Positions 34,254-42,670 of a DNA stretch of 64,000 nucleotides are shown piece by piece (the stretch's first letter is position 1; the number at the start of each line of letters is the position of its first letter). The stretch is from Paenibacillus senegalensis JC66 (lineage in GTDB: Bacteria; Bacillota; Bacilli; Paenibacillales; NBRC-103111), in contig NZ_HE610962.1 of the NCBI RefSeq assembly GCF_000285515.1, positions 137,030 through 201,029 on the forward strand, in the 5' to 3' direction. The position numbers and the translations under genes were made by a program. The notes beneath the pieces are model-generated. The model made no database searches and was not told the DNA's origin. It saw only the letters and a program-made list of their open reading frames with translations.

Positions 34254-36265
34254 AGCAGCAAGCAGGGCCTTTTCGGCTGCTCACCGTTTTGTTTCCTATG
34301 ATGTATTCAGCCTCTCCGGCGCTTTTACTAGTCATGATTGGCTTAGGCATCCTGTTCGGGGTAAGCATGGCCGCCCAGACGTGGGCTTTTCAATTGTTTT
34401 TTGATGAAATGAATCTGGCCGTAAGCATCGGGGCCGGGGCGATTACTTCCGCCTTGTGGATGGGTGCGCTGCTGGGGGCTGTTTTTATCGGCACCGAAGT
34501 ACTGAACGGAACGTTTAATTTTTTGGCAAAGGTATTTATAGATAAGGCCACCGGCTCGCTCTCTGCCCGCATTCATAATAAAGCTTCCCGCATCGATCCT
34601 GTCGCTTACGAGAGCACCGAGCTGCTTGATCAGATTAATAAAGCAAAGGAAGGGATGAACAACAGCTTTATTCTGATCTCTGTGTCCGTTGGTCTGCTGT
34701 GCTTTTATACGCCGTATTTTTTGTTCCTGGGAATTTACTTGTATACGCTGGAGCCTGTTCTTGCGTTTTCCCTGGTCCTTATCTTCGTTCCGGTAGTGTT
34801 TAATCAATATTTACGGAGCCGGGTGTTTACCAGATTGGAGGATCATTCCGCGCCCCTGCGCCGTGAATTTGAGTATTATGAATCCTGCATTGGGGACCGG
34901 ATTTACTTCAAGGAGACACGGCTTCTCGGCGCGGTTCATTTTTTCAAGGATTTATATCTGAGCGCCCTGTCCTTGTTTGGCAAGAAAAAATGGGAGGCCG
35001 AATTCCGCACCGGTATGATGGAGCTGGCGATGAAACTGATCACTTTAGCAGGCTACATGGGTGTTCTGTACCTGCTCTTTACCTCCCTGATGGGTGGAGT
35101 GATTACGATTGGAGCGTTCGCTGCGGTGCTGGCCTCGATTGGCGTTATGTTCACGGTTATGCAGGAAATTGTCTCTCAGCATTTCGGCAGCTTGTCCCGC
35201 AATATCGGCAGCATTCGCAATTTTATCCGCTTCTTTGATCTTCCGGAGCGTGGCGGAGAAGACCGCGAGATTGATCCAGGGCGCGGAATCGTTGCTGACC
35301 AAGTCTCCTTCCGCTATCCCGGTGCGGAGCGGAATGCATTGTCCGACATCTCTCTGACTATCCGCAAGGGGGAAACGATTGCGATTGTCGGAGAGAACGG
35401 GGCCGGCAAATCGACACTGGTACAGGTGTTGACCGGCTTGTATCTGCCAACCGAAGGAGACGTCGCTCTCGATGGCGTGAGTACAAAGGAGATTTCGCCA
35501 TCCTCCATCTACCGCGGCATGTCCGCCGTCTTTCAAGACTACCAGCGTTATCAGATGACGCTGGCGGATAATATCCGCATCAGCGGCAGCGGCGAAGACG
35601 GCGCCGGCAAGCCGAGCGGCTCAACGGCGAGCAACAGCAGCGGGGCCAGCGAAGTTGCGGCAGCGGGCGGCGAAGACGGCGCAGGCGAGGCGAGCGGTGC
35701 AACGGTGAGCAACAGCCGCGGCGCTAACGAAGTTGCAGCAGCGGGCGGCGAAGACGGCGCCGGCAAAGCGAGCGGTGCAACGGCGAGCAACGGCCACGGC
35801 GCTAACGAAGTTGCAGCAGCGGGCGGCGAAGACGGCGAGGCGAGGCTTCGTCAAGCGGCGGCTCAAGCGGAGCTGACCTTGGAGAAAGGGCCATTTCCTC
35901 AAGGGCTTGATACAATGCTTTCTCGCGAATTTGACGGGATCGACCTGTCCGGCGGCCAATGGCAGCGTGTAGCAATAGCACGCGGATTATACCGCAATCA
36001 CAGCCTGATCGTTCTCGATGAGCCGACGGCAGCGATTGACCCGCTCGAGGAATACCGCATCTATCAGCAGTTTGCGGAAATCGCCAAAGGCCAGACAGCG
36101 ATACTTGTTACCCATCGCCTAGGCTCCGCCAAGATGGCTGACCGGATCATCGTCATGGATCAGGGACGAATCGTGGAAAGCGGCAGTCACGATGAATTGA
36201 TCGCCCGAAAAGGCACATATGCCGCTATGTTCAAAGCACAAGCCCAATGGTATGCAGTGAGTTAG
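34250..36265 (+). CDS. ABC exporter half-transporter, subunit 2, with repeat insertion in the ATPase
   Basis: A 671-residue half-transporter. The membrane domain spans residues 1-~330 and the ATPase follows. Walker A is GENGAGKST (about residue 381), the Q-loop is VFQDYQRYQMTLADNIRISG, the signature is LSGGQWQR (about 565), and Walker B is LIVLDEPTAAIDP. Between the Q-loop and the signature sits an ~80-residue insertion of three near-identical 26-residue units (GEDGAGKPSGSTASN...VAAAG) that homologs do not normally have. The ATP motifs remain intact, so the protein may still work. A strong terminator lies after its stop. Confidence 0.87.
   Translation: MKQQAGPFRLLTVLFPMMYSASPALLLVMIGLGILFGVSMAAQTWAFQLFFDEMNLAVSIGAGAITSALWMGALLGAVFIGTEVLNGTFNFLAKVFIDKATGSLSARIHNKASRIDPVAYESTELLDQINKAKEGMNNSFILISVSVGLLCFYTPYFLFLGIYLYTLEPVLAFSLVLIFVPVVFNQYLRSRVFTRLEDHSAPLRREFEYYESCIGDRIYFKETRLLGAVHFFKDLYLSALSLFGKKKWEAEFRTGMMELAMKLITLAGYMGVLYLLFTSLMGGVITIGAFAAVLASIGVMFTVMQEIVSQHFGSLSRNIGSIRNFIRFFDLPERGGEDREIDPGRGIVADQVSFRYPGAERNALSDISLTIRKGETIAIVGENGAGKSTLVQVLTGLYLPTEGDVALDGVSTKEISPSSIYRGMSAVFQDYQRYQMTLADNIRISGSGEDGAGKPSGSTASNSSGASEVAAAGGEDGAGEASGATVSNSRGANEVAAAGGEDGAGKASGATASNGHGANEVAAAGGEDGEARLRQAAAQAELTLEKGPFPQGLDTMLSREFDGIDLSGGQWQRVAIARGLYRNHSLIVLDEPTAAIDPLEEYRIYQQFAEIAKGQTAILVTHRLGSAKMADRIIVMDQGRIVESGSHDELIARKGTYAAMFKAQAQWYAVS
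35591..35839 (+). repeat. 78-bp in-frame tandem repeat inside the ABC ATPase
   Basis: Units start at 35591, 35669 and 35747, with a partial fourth at 35825, exactly 78 bp (26 codons) apart. They encode Gly/Ala/Ser/Asn-rich linkers and keep the reading frame. The array sits in the helical subdomain of the nucleotide-binding domain. Confidence 0.92.
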
Positions 36266-36304
36266 TACTAGTAGTACTCACCCAGGCAGTACATGATTGA
36301 AGTT

Positions 36305-36423
36305 AGTACATCGTTGGAGTTTAGTACATGTTGGGGTTTAGTGCATCGTTGGGGTTTAGTGCATCGTTGGGGTTTAGTGCATCGTTGGGGTTTAGTGCAT
36401 CGTTGGGGTTTAGTGCATCGTTG
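36305..36423. repeat. 18-bp tandem array, about six units
   Basis: The unit is GTGCATCGTTGGGGTTTA. The central four copies are identical and the first two are diverged (GTACATCGTTGGAGTTTA). The array lies between the ABC exporter stop and its terminator, so it is transcribed as part of the 3' untranslated region. Confidence 0.9.
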
Positions 36424-36498
36424 ACGAAATTTCGTAAATTGTTTACATTTTCACCTCTACCCTCGTTTTGGGCTTAATATTGGAATTTATGTACGTTT

Positions 36499-36560
36499 AA
36501 ACCCGAATACAGTCCGCCATGTACTACTCATTTCAGACGAATTGTATTCGGGTTTTTTAT
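36499..36560 (+). terminator. Intrinsic terminator of the ABC exporter operon
   Basis: AAACCCGAATACA (36499-36511) pairs with TGTATTCGGGTTT (36543-36555), a 13-bp stem with a ~31-base loop, followed by a T run. Confidence 0.85.
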
Positions 36561-36692
36561 TGCAATGTTCCTACGCTTGTGCACCATGCTGGGAGATACC
36601 GCAGGGCGCGGGACGGTGGCAAACACATCTTGAGCTACCTTTTACACAATATGGTTAGGCACAGAGCTGCCACCAACCCAAGAAGCTCCCGC

Positions 36693-37487
36693 TCAGTCTT
36701 CCTCACCCTCATATTCTTGGTAATGAGCCTCCATCGCTTCTCCAATATCCAGCAGATACTTTTCCTCCTCCGAAGTGAATAAAGTAGGAAACTGAAAACC
36801 GGAGAGATCCACGTCCTCGGATTCCATCATTTTCTCTAACTGGTCCGCAAACTCTTCTTTATTTTCTACATTTCTAACGCTCAGCTCCGTCAACCTTTCC
36901 AATACTTTAAAAGCTTCCGGAGTGTCCGGTGATACTCCCCGCTTCATCAGCTCTTTTACATTAGACAGTATCTCCAGCATCTCCAAATCCATCTGCTCCC
37001 GCTGCTCCTTGGATAAGGCAAAGAATTGCTCTGCTATCTCTTCAGAAAAATATTCCTGTATCCATTCTTTCTGATCCTCTTCATGCTCCATTTGAAAAAG
37101 CAGCGAGCTTAGCACGGTCCAAGTGACTGGTTGACCTTCTTTCATTAAACGCTGGACACGCTCGATTGCCTCAATCGCCCGGTTGATCTGCTCCTTTTTC
37201 TCTTCCAGCAGCTTTTGCTGCCATGGCAGTGATTTTTCTAATTGAGTTAAAGAGTCTTCTTCATCATCCAGCAAGCTTTTGATTTCCTGCAAGGGGTAAC
37301 CTAAAAATTTTAAAGCTTGAATCTGCTGCAGCTTCGCTAACTCCGACATTCCGTACAATCGATGCCCGGATTCGTTTTGCTTGCTTGCCTTCAACAAACC
37401 AATTTCTTCGTAAAAACGGAGAGTTCTTACCGTAATCCGTGCTTTCCGCCCAAATTCACCAATAGTAAAGGTAGGTTCCTGCTTCAT
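36693..37487 (-). CDS. MerR family transcriptional regulator
   Basis: A 264-residue regulator. The N-terminal ~75 residues are the MerR DNA-binding domain: FTIGEFGRKARITVRTLRFYEEIGLL, then SGHRLYG and LQQIQALKFLGYPLQEIKSLL. A long, charged alpha-helical effector domain follows, containing a dimerisation coiled coil (about residues 80-115) and a ~150-residue helical ligand region resembling the TipAS/Mta-type multidrug-sensing arms. Such regulators usually activate a nearby exporter; the ABC exporter at 32454-36265 is the obvious neighbour, on the opposite strand and convergent. Confidence 0.88.
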   Translation of the reverse strand: MKQEPTFTIGEFGRKARITVRTLRFYEEIGLLKASKQNESGHRLYGMSELAKLQQIQALKFLGYPLQEIKSLLDDEEDSLTQLEKSLPWQQKLLEEKKEQINRAIEAIERVQRLMKEGQPVTWTVLSSLLFQMEHEEDQKEWIQEYFSEEIAEQFFALSKEQREQMDLEMLEILSNVKELMKRGVSPDTPEAFKVLERLTELSVRNVENKEEFADQLEKMMESEDVDLSGFQFPTLFTSEEEKYLLDIGEAMEAHYQEYEGEED

Positions 37488-37579
37488 ATTTCATCCCTCC
37501 ATCTGCTGATAAATCGAGTGTAGCATAGGACGTAACGGAGGGTTCAAGCCGGAATTTGCAGGAAGATTTTATGCCGCTG

Positions 37580-38225
37580 GCTTTCATGCGTGGGCATTTC
37601 TATGCGGGTTTCCGCATACATTTCGCCTCGGCACTCGCTGCGGCGGCGTTTCTATGCGGGTTTCCGCATTCATTTCGCCTCGGCACTCGCTGCGGCGGTG
37701 TTTCTATGCGGGTTTCTGCACTCATTTCGCCTCGGCACTCGCTGCCACGCCCCGCCCCGCATGATGAATCTTGGGTAATCGGGGGTAATCAGCCTTAATC
37801 ACATAACTTGCTACGAAATTTCGTCTGAAACACTGGCTGGAGCTGCTTAATAGCTTAAAGCCCTTGCATTTGTACGATTTGTCATACAAATCCTGGGTAA
37901 TCACACTTCAATCCCCTGTATTTGTACGATTTGTCATACAAATCTTGGGTAATTGCCCTTCAGTCCCCTGTATTTGTATGACGTTTCATACAAATCTCCG
38001 GTAATCGCCCTTCAACCCCATGTAATTGTACGACATTTCGTACAAAATGCAGGCAACAAGCCCTCGCAGCCCGCGAACCTTGCCAGCCTTGGCTATTTTC
38101 ATGCCGGAGTTGTGCCAGAACTGGAGAAGACATGACTGTTTTCGTACAAATCTCGGGAGTTGTGCCTGAGAATTCAATGGCATGACTGTTTCCGCATACA
38201 TTTCGCCTCCGCACACCCTGCGAGA
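37580..38225 (-). repeat. Composite 52-bp-periodic palindromic element, copy B (inverted)
   Basis: This is the reverse-orientation partner of the element at 13560-14180. It holds a sub-repeat starting TATGCGGG at 37601, 37653 and 37705 (52 bp apart), a shared ~45-bp block near 37817-37862, four palindromes TTTGTA-N10-TACAAA at 37869, 37921, 37973 and 38025 (exactly 52 bp apart; the last has one mismatch), and the shared 31-bp block at 38156-38186. The order mirrors copy A completely. It lies between the MerR promoter and the terminator of the sugar ABC operon. Noncoding. Confidence 0.9.
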
Positions 38226-38283
38226 GGTTTGGGGGCGGGATTTTGGGGTTGGCGTTCTGGTATGAATGAACAGAAACAGAAAA

Positions 38284-38315
38284 AACCGCAGATGCCCAGA
38301 AGACCATCTGCGGTT
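38284..38315 (-). terminator. Intrinsic terminator of the sugar ABC operon
   Basis: AACCGCAGATG (minus strand, 38315-38305) pairs with CATCTGCGGTT (38294-38284), followed by a T run on the minus strand. It lies beyond the 43-bp array, so the array is within the transcript. Confidence 0.85.
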
Positions 38316-38349
38316 AAACAAATAAACCTTGAAGCTGCGCCGAGGATAT

Positions 38350-38661
38350 GCACCACAGCCACACTCCTCGCTGCACCGGGATTGCACAACCTGCACCACA
38401 GCTACACTCCTCGCTGCACCAGGTTTGCACAACCTGCAGCACAGCTTCGCTCCTCGCTGCTCCGGGATTGCACAACCCGCACCACAGCTACTCTCATCGC
38501 TGCACCGGGATTGCTCAACCTGCACCACAGCTACGCTCCTCGCTGCACCGGGATTGCTCAACCTGCACCACAGCCACACTCCTCGCTGCACCGGGATTGC
38601 ACAACCTGCACCACAGCTACGCTCCTCGCTGCACCAGGTTTGCACAACCTGCACCACAGCG
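38350..38661 (-). repeat. 43-bp tandem array, seven units plus a partial
   Basis: Units begin at 38350, 38393, 38436, 38479, 38522, 38565 and 38608, with a partial from 38651, all exactly 43 bp apart. Each contains GCACCACAGC and CTCCTCGCTGCACC. Because 43 is not a multiple of three, long stop-free frames cross it in all phases, but none has a start signal. It occupies the space between the solute-binding-protein stop and the terminator. Confidence 0.95.
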
Positions 38662-38670
38662 GCTGGCTCC

Positions 38671-40191
38671 CTACTGTTTAAGCTTTATCCATTCGTCGAG
38701 TTGCCGTTGGGCTTCCTCTACGATTTTGTCAATGCCGGCGGTTTTGCGCTTCGTAATGAATTCCTCCAGCTTTTCATCCGGATCGACTGCTCCCGTGTTT
38801 AGAGGCGGCCCGTATTGATCGCCCACAGCTTGAATATTAGCGATCTCCGTTAATACCAGCTCAGGGTCGAAGGCGAATCCGAGAATCGGGGACGAGTCGG
38901 CGGATTCATTTTCCTCCAGGGTTTGGTCGCGAATCTCCTGCTCCTGCCCCTCTCTCAGGTATGAAATAAACCCGTTGCCAAAAACCCAAGTTTGGTTAGG
39001 ATCATAGCCGCCGTCCGGGATTGTTCTAACCGTATTGTCGCCTATTTTCGTATAATGTTTATCCTCGATTCCAAATGCAACAAGGTTCAGCAGCTCCGGA
39101 TCCGAATTCAACAGATCGAGGAACATGAGAGCTCTTTCCGGGTTCTCTGAAGTTTTGCTGATTGCCTGCATGGACTGGATAATCGTATCCGTGCCAACGA
39201 ACGGATCCGTTATAGGAATGGCCACTACATCGTTGCCGCCGAAGGAGGTTTTCTCCTCCTGCTCTCTTCCCGGCTTCAATACGTTATGGAAGAAGGAAGC
39301 AACTTTGCCAACCTTCAAGTTTTCTTTATCGCTCTTCAGCATCGGGGCATCCTGATTGATCAGGCCTTTTTTATACCAGCTGTGCATCAGGTCAAGGTAT
39401 TCTTTATACTCCGGAGTAGTCGCAACATCCACCACCCGAAGCTCGGCATCGTCACGATATATGCCAATGAGGGCGTGATTGGAAATAAGCTCCATGTTAT
39501 TAAAGGAGATCTTCATTCCGGTAAATTTGCCGCCGCGAGTCATCGAGAATGGAATCGTATCCGGCTCGTCTGCTTTGATTTTCTCGTAAAACGGCTCCAT
39601 GTCCTTCACTTCTTTAATAGCTTCCGGATCAATGCCGTACTTGTCGACATATTTCTTTTGAATCAAAAATCCTTCCCGGTTCGTTATCGTCTGATAGTTA
39701 AGTATGCCGTAAGTTTTGCCATCCACCTTCAAGGCTTGCCATACTACATCAGGCAGAATCTCTCTTAAATTCGGCGCATACTTGTCCAGCATAGCATCAT
39801 CCAGCTCAGCAAAAGCTCCCTTGCGGGCGTTCTGCGCGTAGTCAAAGCTCCAGAACGATGTCCAGGCGATATCGAATTTTTCATTCGAAGCTACCATGGT
39901 GTTCAGCTTTTGCGAATAGCTCCCGCCATCGATAGGGTTCATTTTGATGGTCGCATTGATTTTTTCCTTGGTGATTTTATTCACGGCATCCTCTACGGAC
40001 TGCAAATCAGGCTGGGTGCTCCATTGGGGATAATACCAGCTCAATTCAACCGGTTTCAATTCATCGTCCGACGATTCGGAACCCGCTCCGGAAGTTCCTC
40101 CCTCCTGCTTGCCTCCACCGCATGCGCTCAACACGAGAGCCGAGGAAAGAAGCAAGGTTAACCCTGATGTCCATTTATTTCTCTTAGACAT
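38671..40191 (-). CDS. Extracellular sugar-binding lipoprotein, LplA-like
   Basis: A 506-residue solute-binding lipoprotein with signal ending LVLSACGGG (lipidated cysteine at about residue 24) and a Ser/Gly/Glu linker. The mature domain, starting VELSWYYPQWSTQPDLQ, is like the large LplA/YtcQ-type receptors of Paenibacillus that bind oligosaccharides. It is the last gene of the operon, after two permeases, and no ATPase is encoded, as usual for this family, which shares MsmX/MsmK-type ATPases. Its 3' untranslated region carries the 43-bp array. Confidence 0.9.
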   Translation of the reverse strand: MSKRNKWTSGLTLLLSSALVLSACGGGKQEGGTSGAGSESSDDELKPVELSWYYPQWSTQPDLQSVEDAVNKITKEKINATIKMNPIDGGSYSQKLNTMVASNEKFDIAWTSFWSFDYAQNARKGAFAELDDAMLDKYAPNLREILPDVVWQALKVDGKTYGILNYQTITNREGFLIQKKYVDKYGIDPEAIKEVKDMEPFYEKIKADEPDTIPFSMTRGGKFTGMKISFNNMELISNHALIGIYRDDAELRVVDVATTPEYKEYLDLMHSWYKKGLINQDAPMLKSDKENLKVGKVASFFHNVLKPGREQEEKTSFGGNDVVAIPITDPFVGTDTIIQSMQAISKTSENPERALMFLDLLNSDPELLNLVAFGIEDKHYTKIGDNTVRTIPDGGYDPNQTWVFGNGFISYLREGQEQEIRDQTLEENESADSSPILGFAFDPELVLTEIANIQAVGDQYGPPLNTGAVDPDEKLEEFITKRKTAGIDKIVEEAQRQLDEWIKLKQ

Positions 40192-40405
40192 TGTTTATGG
40201 CCTCCTTTTTAATAGGTGAGTGGTTTACATAATCCGCGCTTCCACAAGGAAGGGACTATGCGAGATGCTTTAAGGTATATCCTTTTCACCGTTCGGAACA
40301 ATAAAGCTTGCCAGCGAAATCCGCTACCGGCCATCACCTCCTTAACTCGGATTCCACTCCATTTTGCACAAATTCCGCACGGTTCAGGAACCAGATCTCA
40401 TAAAG

Positions 40406-41290
40406 CTACTCTTTCAGCGATCCGACGGTCATCCCTTTGACGAAATATTTTTGACAGAACGGGAACACAAACAGCATCGGACCGGCTCCCAGAATCGCCA
40501 ACGCCATCCGGGTGGACAAGCTCGGGAACTGGGAAAGATCAATATTGCCGCTAATATACTGGGCATTCATCGCAAAAAACTCAATGGAATTCATGGTTCG
40601 ATACAGCAGCAGCTGCAGCGGCACCAGCTTTTCGTTATCAATAAACAATAGCCCAAGCCACCAGTCGTTCCAATAGGTAAAGCCGATAAAAAGTCCTACG
40701 GTAGCCAGCGCCGGAGTAGCCAGAGGGAGAATGATACGGAAGAAGATTTTCCACTCGTTCGCCCCGTCAATTTTAGCCGATTCAATAACTTCAAGCGGCA
40801 TCTTGTCCATAAAACCCTTCATAATCATGACATAGAACGGGTTGAGCAAATACGGTATGATCAGCACCCATATCGTATCCTTCAGCTGCAAATATTTGGT
40901 CATCATAATATAGAACGGAACCAGGCCGCCGCTAAACAGCATCGTAAAGAAAATGTAGAAGGTTGTAATTTTACGGTAGCGATAATCCCGGCGGGAAATC
41001 GTATAACCGATCATCGCGGTGAGCAGCAAACCGGTAATCGTCCCTGCCACGGTGACGAAAATCGTCACTCCGTAAGCTCTCAGAAGCTGACCCGGATATT
41101 GAAAAACCGTTTCATAGGCCGTTAAGCTGAACTGCTCGGGAAACAGCTTGTAGCCTCCGCGTATCAGCGTTTCCTCGTCCGAGAAGGAAATAGAAATAAC
41201 GAGCAGGAGCGGCACGACCATACACAAGGTAACCATTATAAAAAAGGAATGAATGACCCCTTGTGCCCATTTCGGGTTGTCATTTGACAT
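40406..41290 (-). CDS. Carbohydrate ABC transporter permease, LplC/YtcP-like
   Basis: A 294-residue permease with six helices. The binding-protein-dependent transport motif lies at ESAKIDGANEWKIFFRIILPLATPALAT (the EAA loop that contacts the ATPase). Typical C-terminal ending KYFVKGMTVGSLKE. It follows the LplB-type gene after 14 bp, and the 214 bp before the solute-binding gene contain no gene. It works with its sister permease in sugar import. Confidence 0.92.
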   Translation of the reverse strand: MSNDNPKWAQGVIHSFFIMVTLCMVVPLLLVISISFSDEETLIRGGYKLFPEQFSLTAYETVFQYPGQLLRAYGVTIFVTVAGTITGLLLTAMIGYTISRRDYRYRKITTFYIFFTMLFSGGLVPFYIMMTKYLQLKDTIWVLIIPYLLNPFYVMIMKGFMDKMPLEVIESAKIDGANEWKIFFRIILPLATPALATVGLFIGFTYWNDWWLGLLFIDNEKLVPLQLLLYRTMNSIEFFAMNAQYISGNIDLSQFPSLSTRMALAILGAGPMLFVFPFCQKYFVKGMTVGSLKE

Positions 41291-41304
41291 TCATGAGCCC
41301 CCCT

Positions 41305-42279
41305 CTACCACAATGCATTTTCACTGTTGATTTTTTTAATAATATAGTTGGTTGTCAGCACGAGAATAAATCCGACGATGGACTGGTACAGACCGACGGC
41401 AGCGCTCATTCCGACATTGCCCAAATCACGCAGCGAACGGTAAACATAAGTATCAATTACGTCCGTTGTCGTATACAGGAAACTGGAATTGTTCGGTATG
41501 AAATAGAACAATCCGAAATCCGCCCGGAACATCCCGCCAACCGCAATGATAAATAAAATGATGATAAGCGGCGTTAGAAGCGGCAAAGTGATGCGCAAAA
41601 CCATCTGAAGCTTGGAAGCTCCATCGATTTTCGCTGCCTCATAGTAGCTGGGATTAATACCGACAATGCCCGCATAATAGATCAGAGCGGAGAAGCCCAC
41701 TGCCTTCCATAATTGAACTCCATTCAGAATAAACGGCCACTTGTCAGCTTCCATGTACCAATTAACCGGATCCCATCCGAATGCTAAGAAGAGGTGGTAC
41801 AGGAACCCTTTTTCATGCTCCAGAAAAGCCAGAGTAACGTAACCGACAACGACCCAGGATAAGAAATAAGGAAAGAACAACGCTGTCTGGTAAACCTTCA
41901 CAAACCGGCCGGACACCTCGTTCATCAGCACAGCGAGAATCAACGCAGCCGTGGTGGTAAGAATGATGAAGCCGAGATTATAAAGCACGGTATTTCGAGT
42001 AATGGTAAAGGCTGCCTCCGAGGAGAAGAAAAATTTGAAATTGGTCAGGCCGTTCCATTCGCTGCCAAAAATCCCGAGATCAAAACGATAGTTTTTAAAA
42101 GCAACGATCAGGCCGATAAGCGGCAAATAGTTGATCACAAGCTTAATCAAAATTCCCGGCAGGGATAGAAAAAACAGTTCTTTGTTTCTTTTGAACTGCT
42201 CCCATTCGCGAGCCAGCTTGCCGCGGGGCCGGGAAAGCGACGGGACCGCTTGCGGCGTTCCGCCTGATGATTTGTCCAT
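41305..42279 (-). CDS. Carbohydrate ABC transporter permease, LplB/YteP-like
   Basis: A 324-residue permease with six helices and the EAA loop YYEAAKIDGASKLQMVLRITLPLLTPL. I start at the ATG at 42279, after GGGGTGA; a longer frame from 42444 would add residues with no family match. It is the first permease of the operon, 392 bp downstream of the sensor/regulator gene. Confidence 0.9.
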   Translation of the reverse strand: MDKSSGGTPQAVPSLSRPRGKLAREWEQFKRNKELFFLSLPGILIKLVINYLPLIGLIVAFKNYRFDLGIFGSEWNGLTNFKFFFSSEAAFTITRNTVLYNLGFIILTTTAALILAVLMNEVSGRFVKVYQTALFFPYFLSWVVVGYVTLAFLEHEKGFLYHLFLAFGWDPVNWYMEADKWPFILNGVQLWKAVGFSALIYYAGIVGINPSYYEAAKIDGASKLQMVLRITLPLLTPLIIILFIIAVGGMFRADFGLFYFIPNNSSFLYTTTDVIDTYVYRSLRDLGNVGMSAAVGLYQSIVGFILVLTTNYIIKKINSENALW

Positions 42280-42670
42280 AATGTCACCCCAAGTCCTATT
42301 GCAGTTTTTCGGTTTCTCTTTAAGAAGGCGGCGAGGAAAACTATTGTCGTCCGGGATACACCGCTCTTCAAGGCAACTATAGGGGGGTGCTGAAAAAAGC
42401 GAAACTGTAAAGATTGTACTTCTGTTCAGATGGCGACTCCTCATTTTGTACTTTACTGCTGAAACGCTACATTATTGGGTCTGAAGCCTGGTATTTCAAG
42501 TTTTTTTTCGCATGCCGCTCCCGGCGCCAGGTTCGACAGCATAACGGCGTTCGGACACCACATAAACGCAATACACGTAACAAAGAAAGGCCATCCGGTA
42601 TATTCCGAAAGGCCCTCTCGTTATTCCTCTAATATTCTGGAGTCGCCGGCTTTACTCTGGACTCGCAGCT
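42280..42670. other. Gap between the membrane regulator and the sugar ABC operon
   Basis: No gene. The left part is AT-rich leader before the permease start. No clear -35/-10 pair or cre-like site is visible to me. A terminator-like hairpin at 42583-42616 is listed separately. Confidence 0.4.
42583..42616 (-). terminator. Probable terminator of the membrane regulator gene
   Basis: On the minus strand AGGGCC pairs with GGCCTT, with an inner CGG/CCG pair, and TTTCTTTG follows. A modest stem with one wobble pair, so the call is tentative. Confidence 0.45.

Noticed and set aside
37861..38046. Possible CRISPR array (four palindromic repeats about 52 bp apart)
   Set aside because: The sequence between palindromes is itself repeated and nearly identical, not unique spacers, and there are no cas genes.
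38350..38661. Possible CRISPR array (43-bp repeats)
   Set aside because: Units are contiguous with no spacers.
38160..38818. Three overlapping plus-strand frames of 156-173 residues rich in Cys, Thr, Ala and His
   Set aside because: They are stop-free passes through the 43-bp array in all three phases; none has a ribosome-binding site or a consistent frame.
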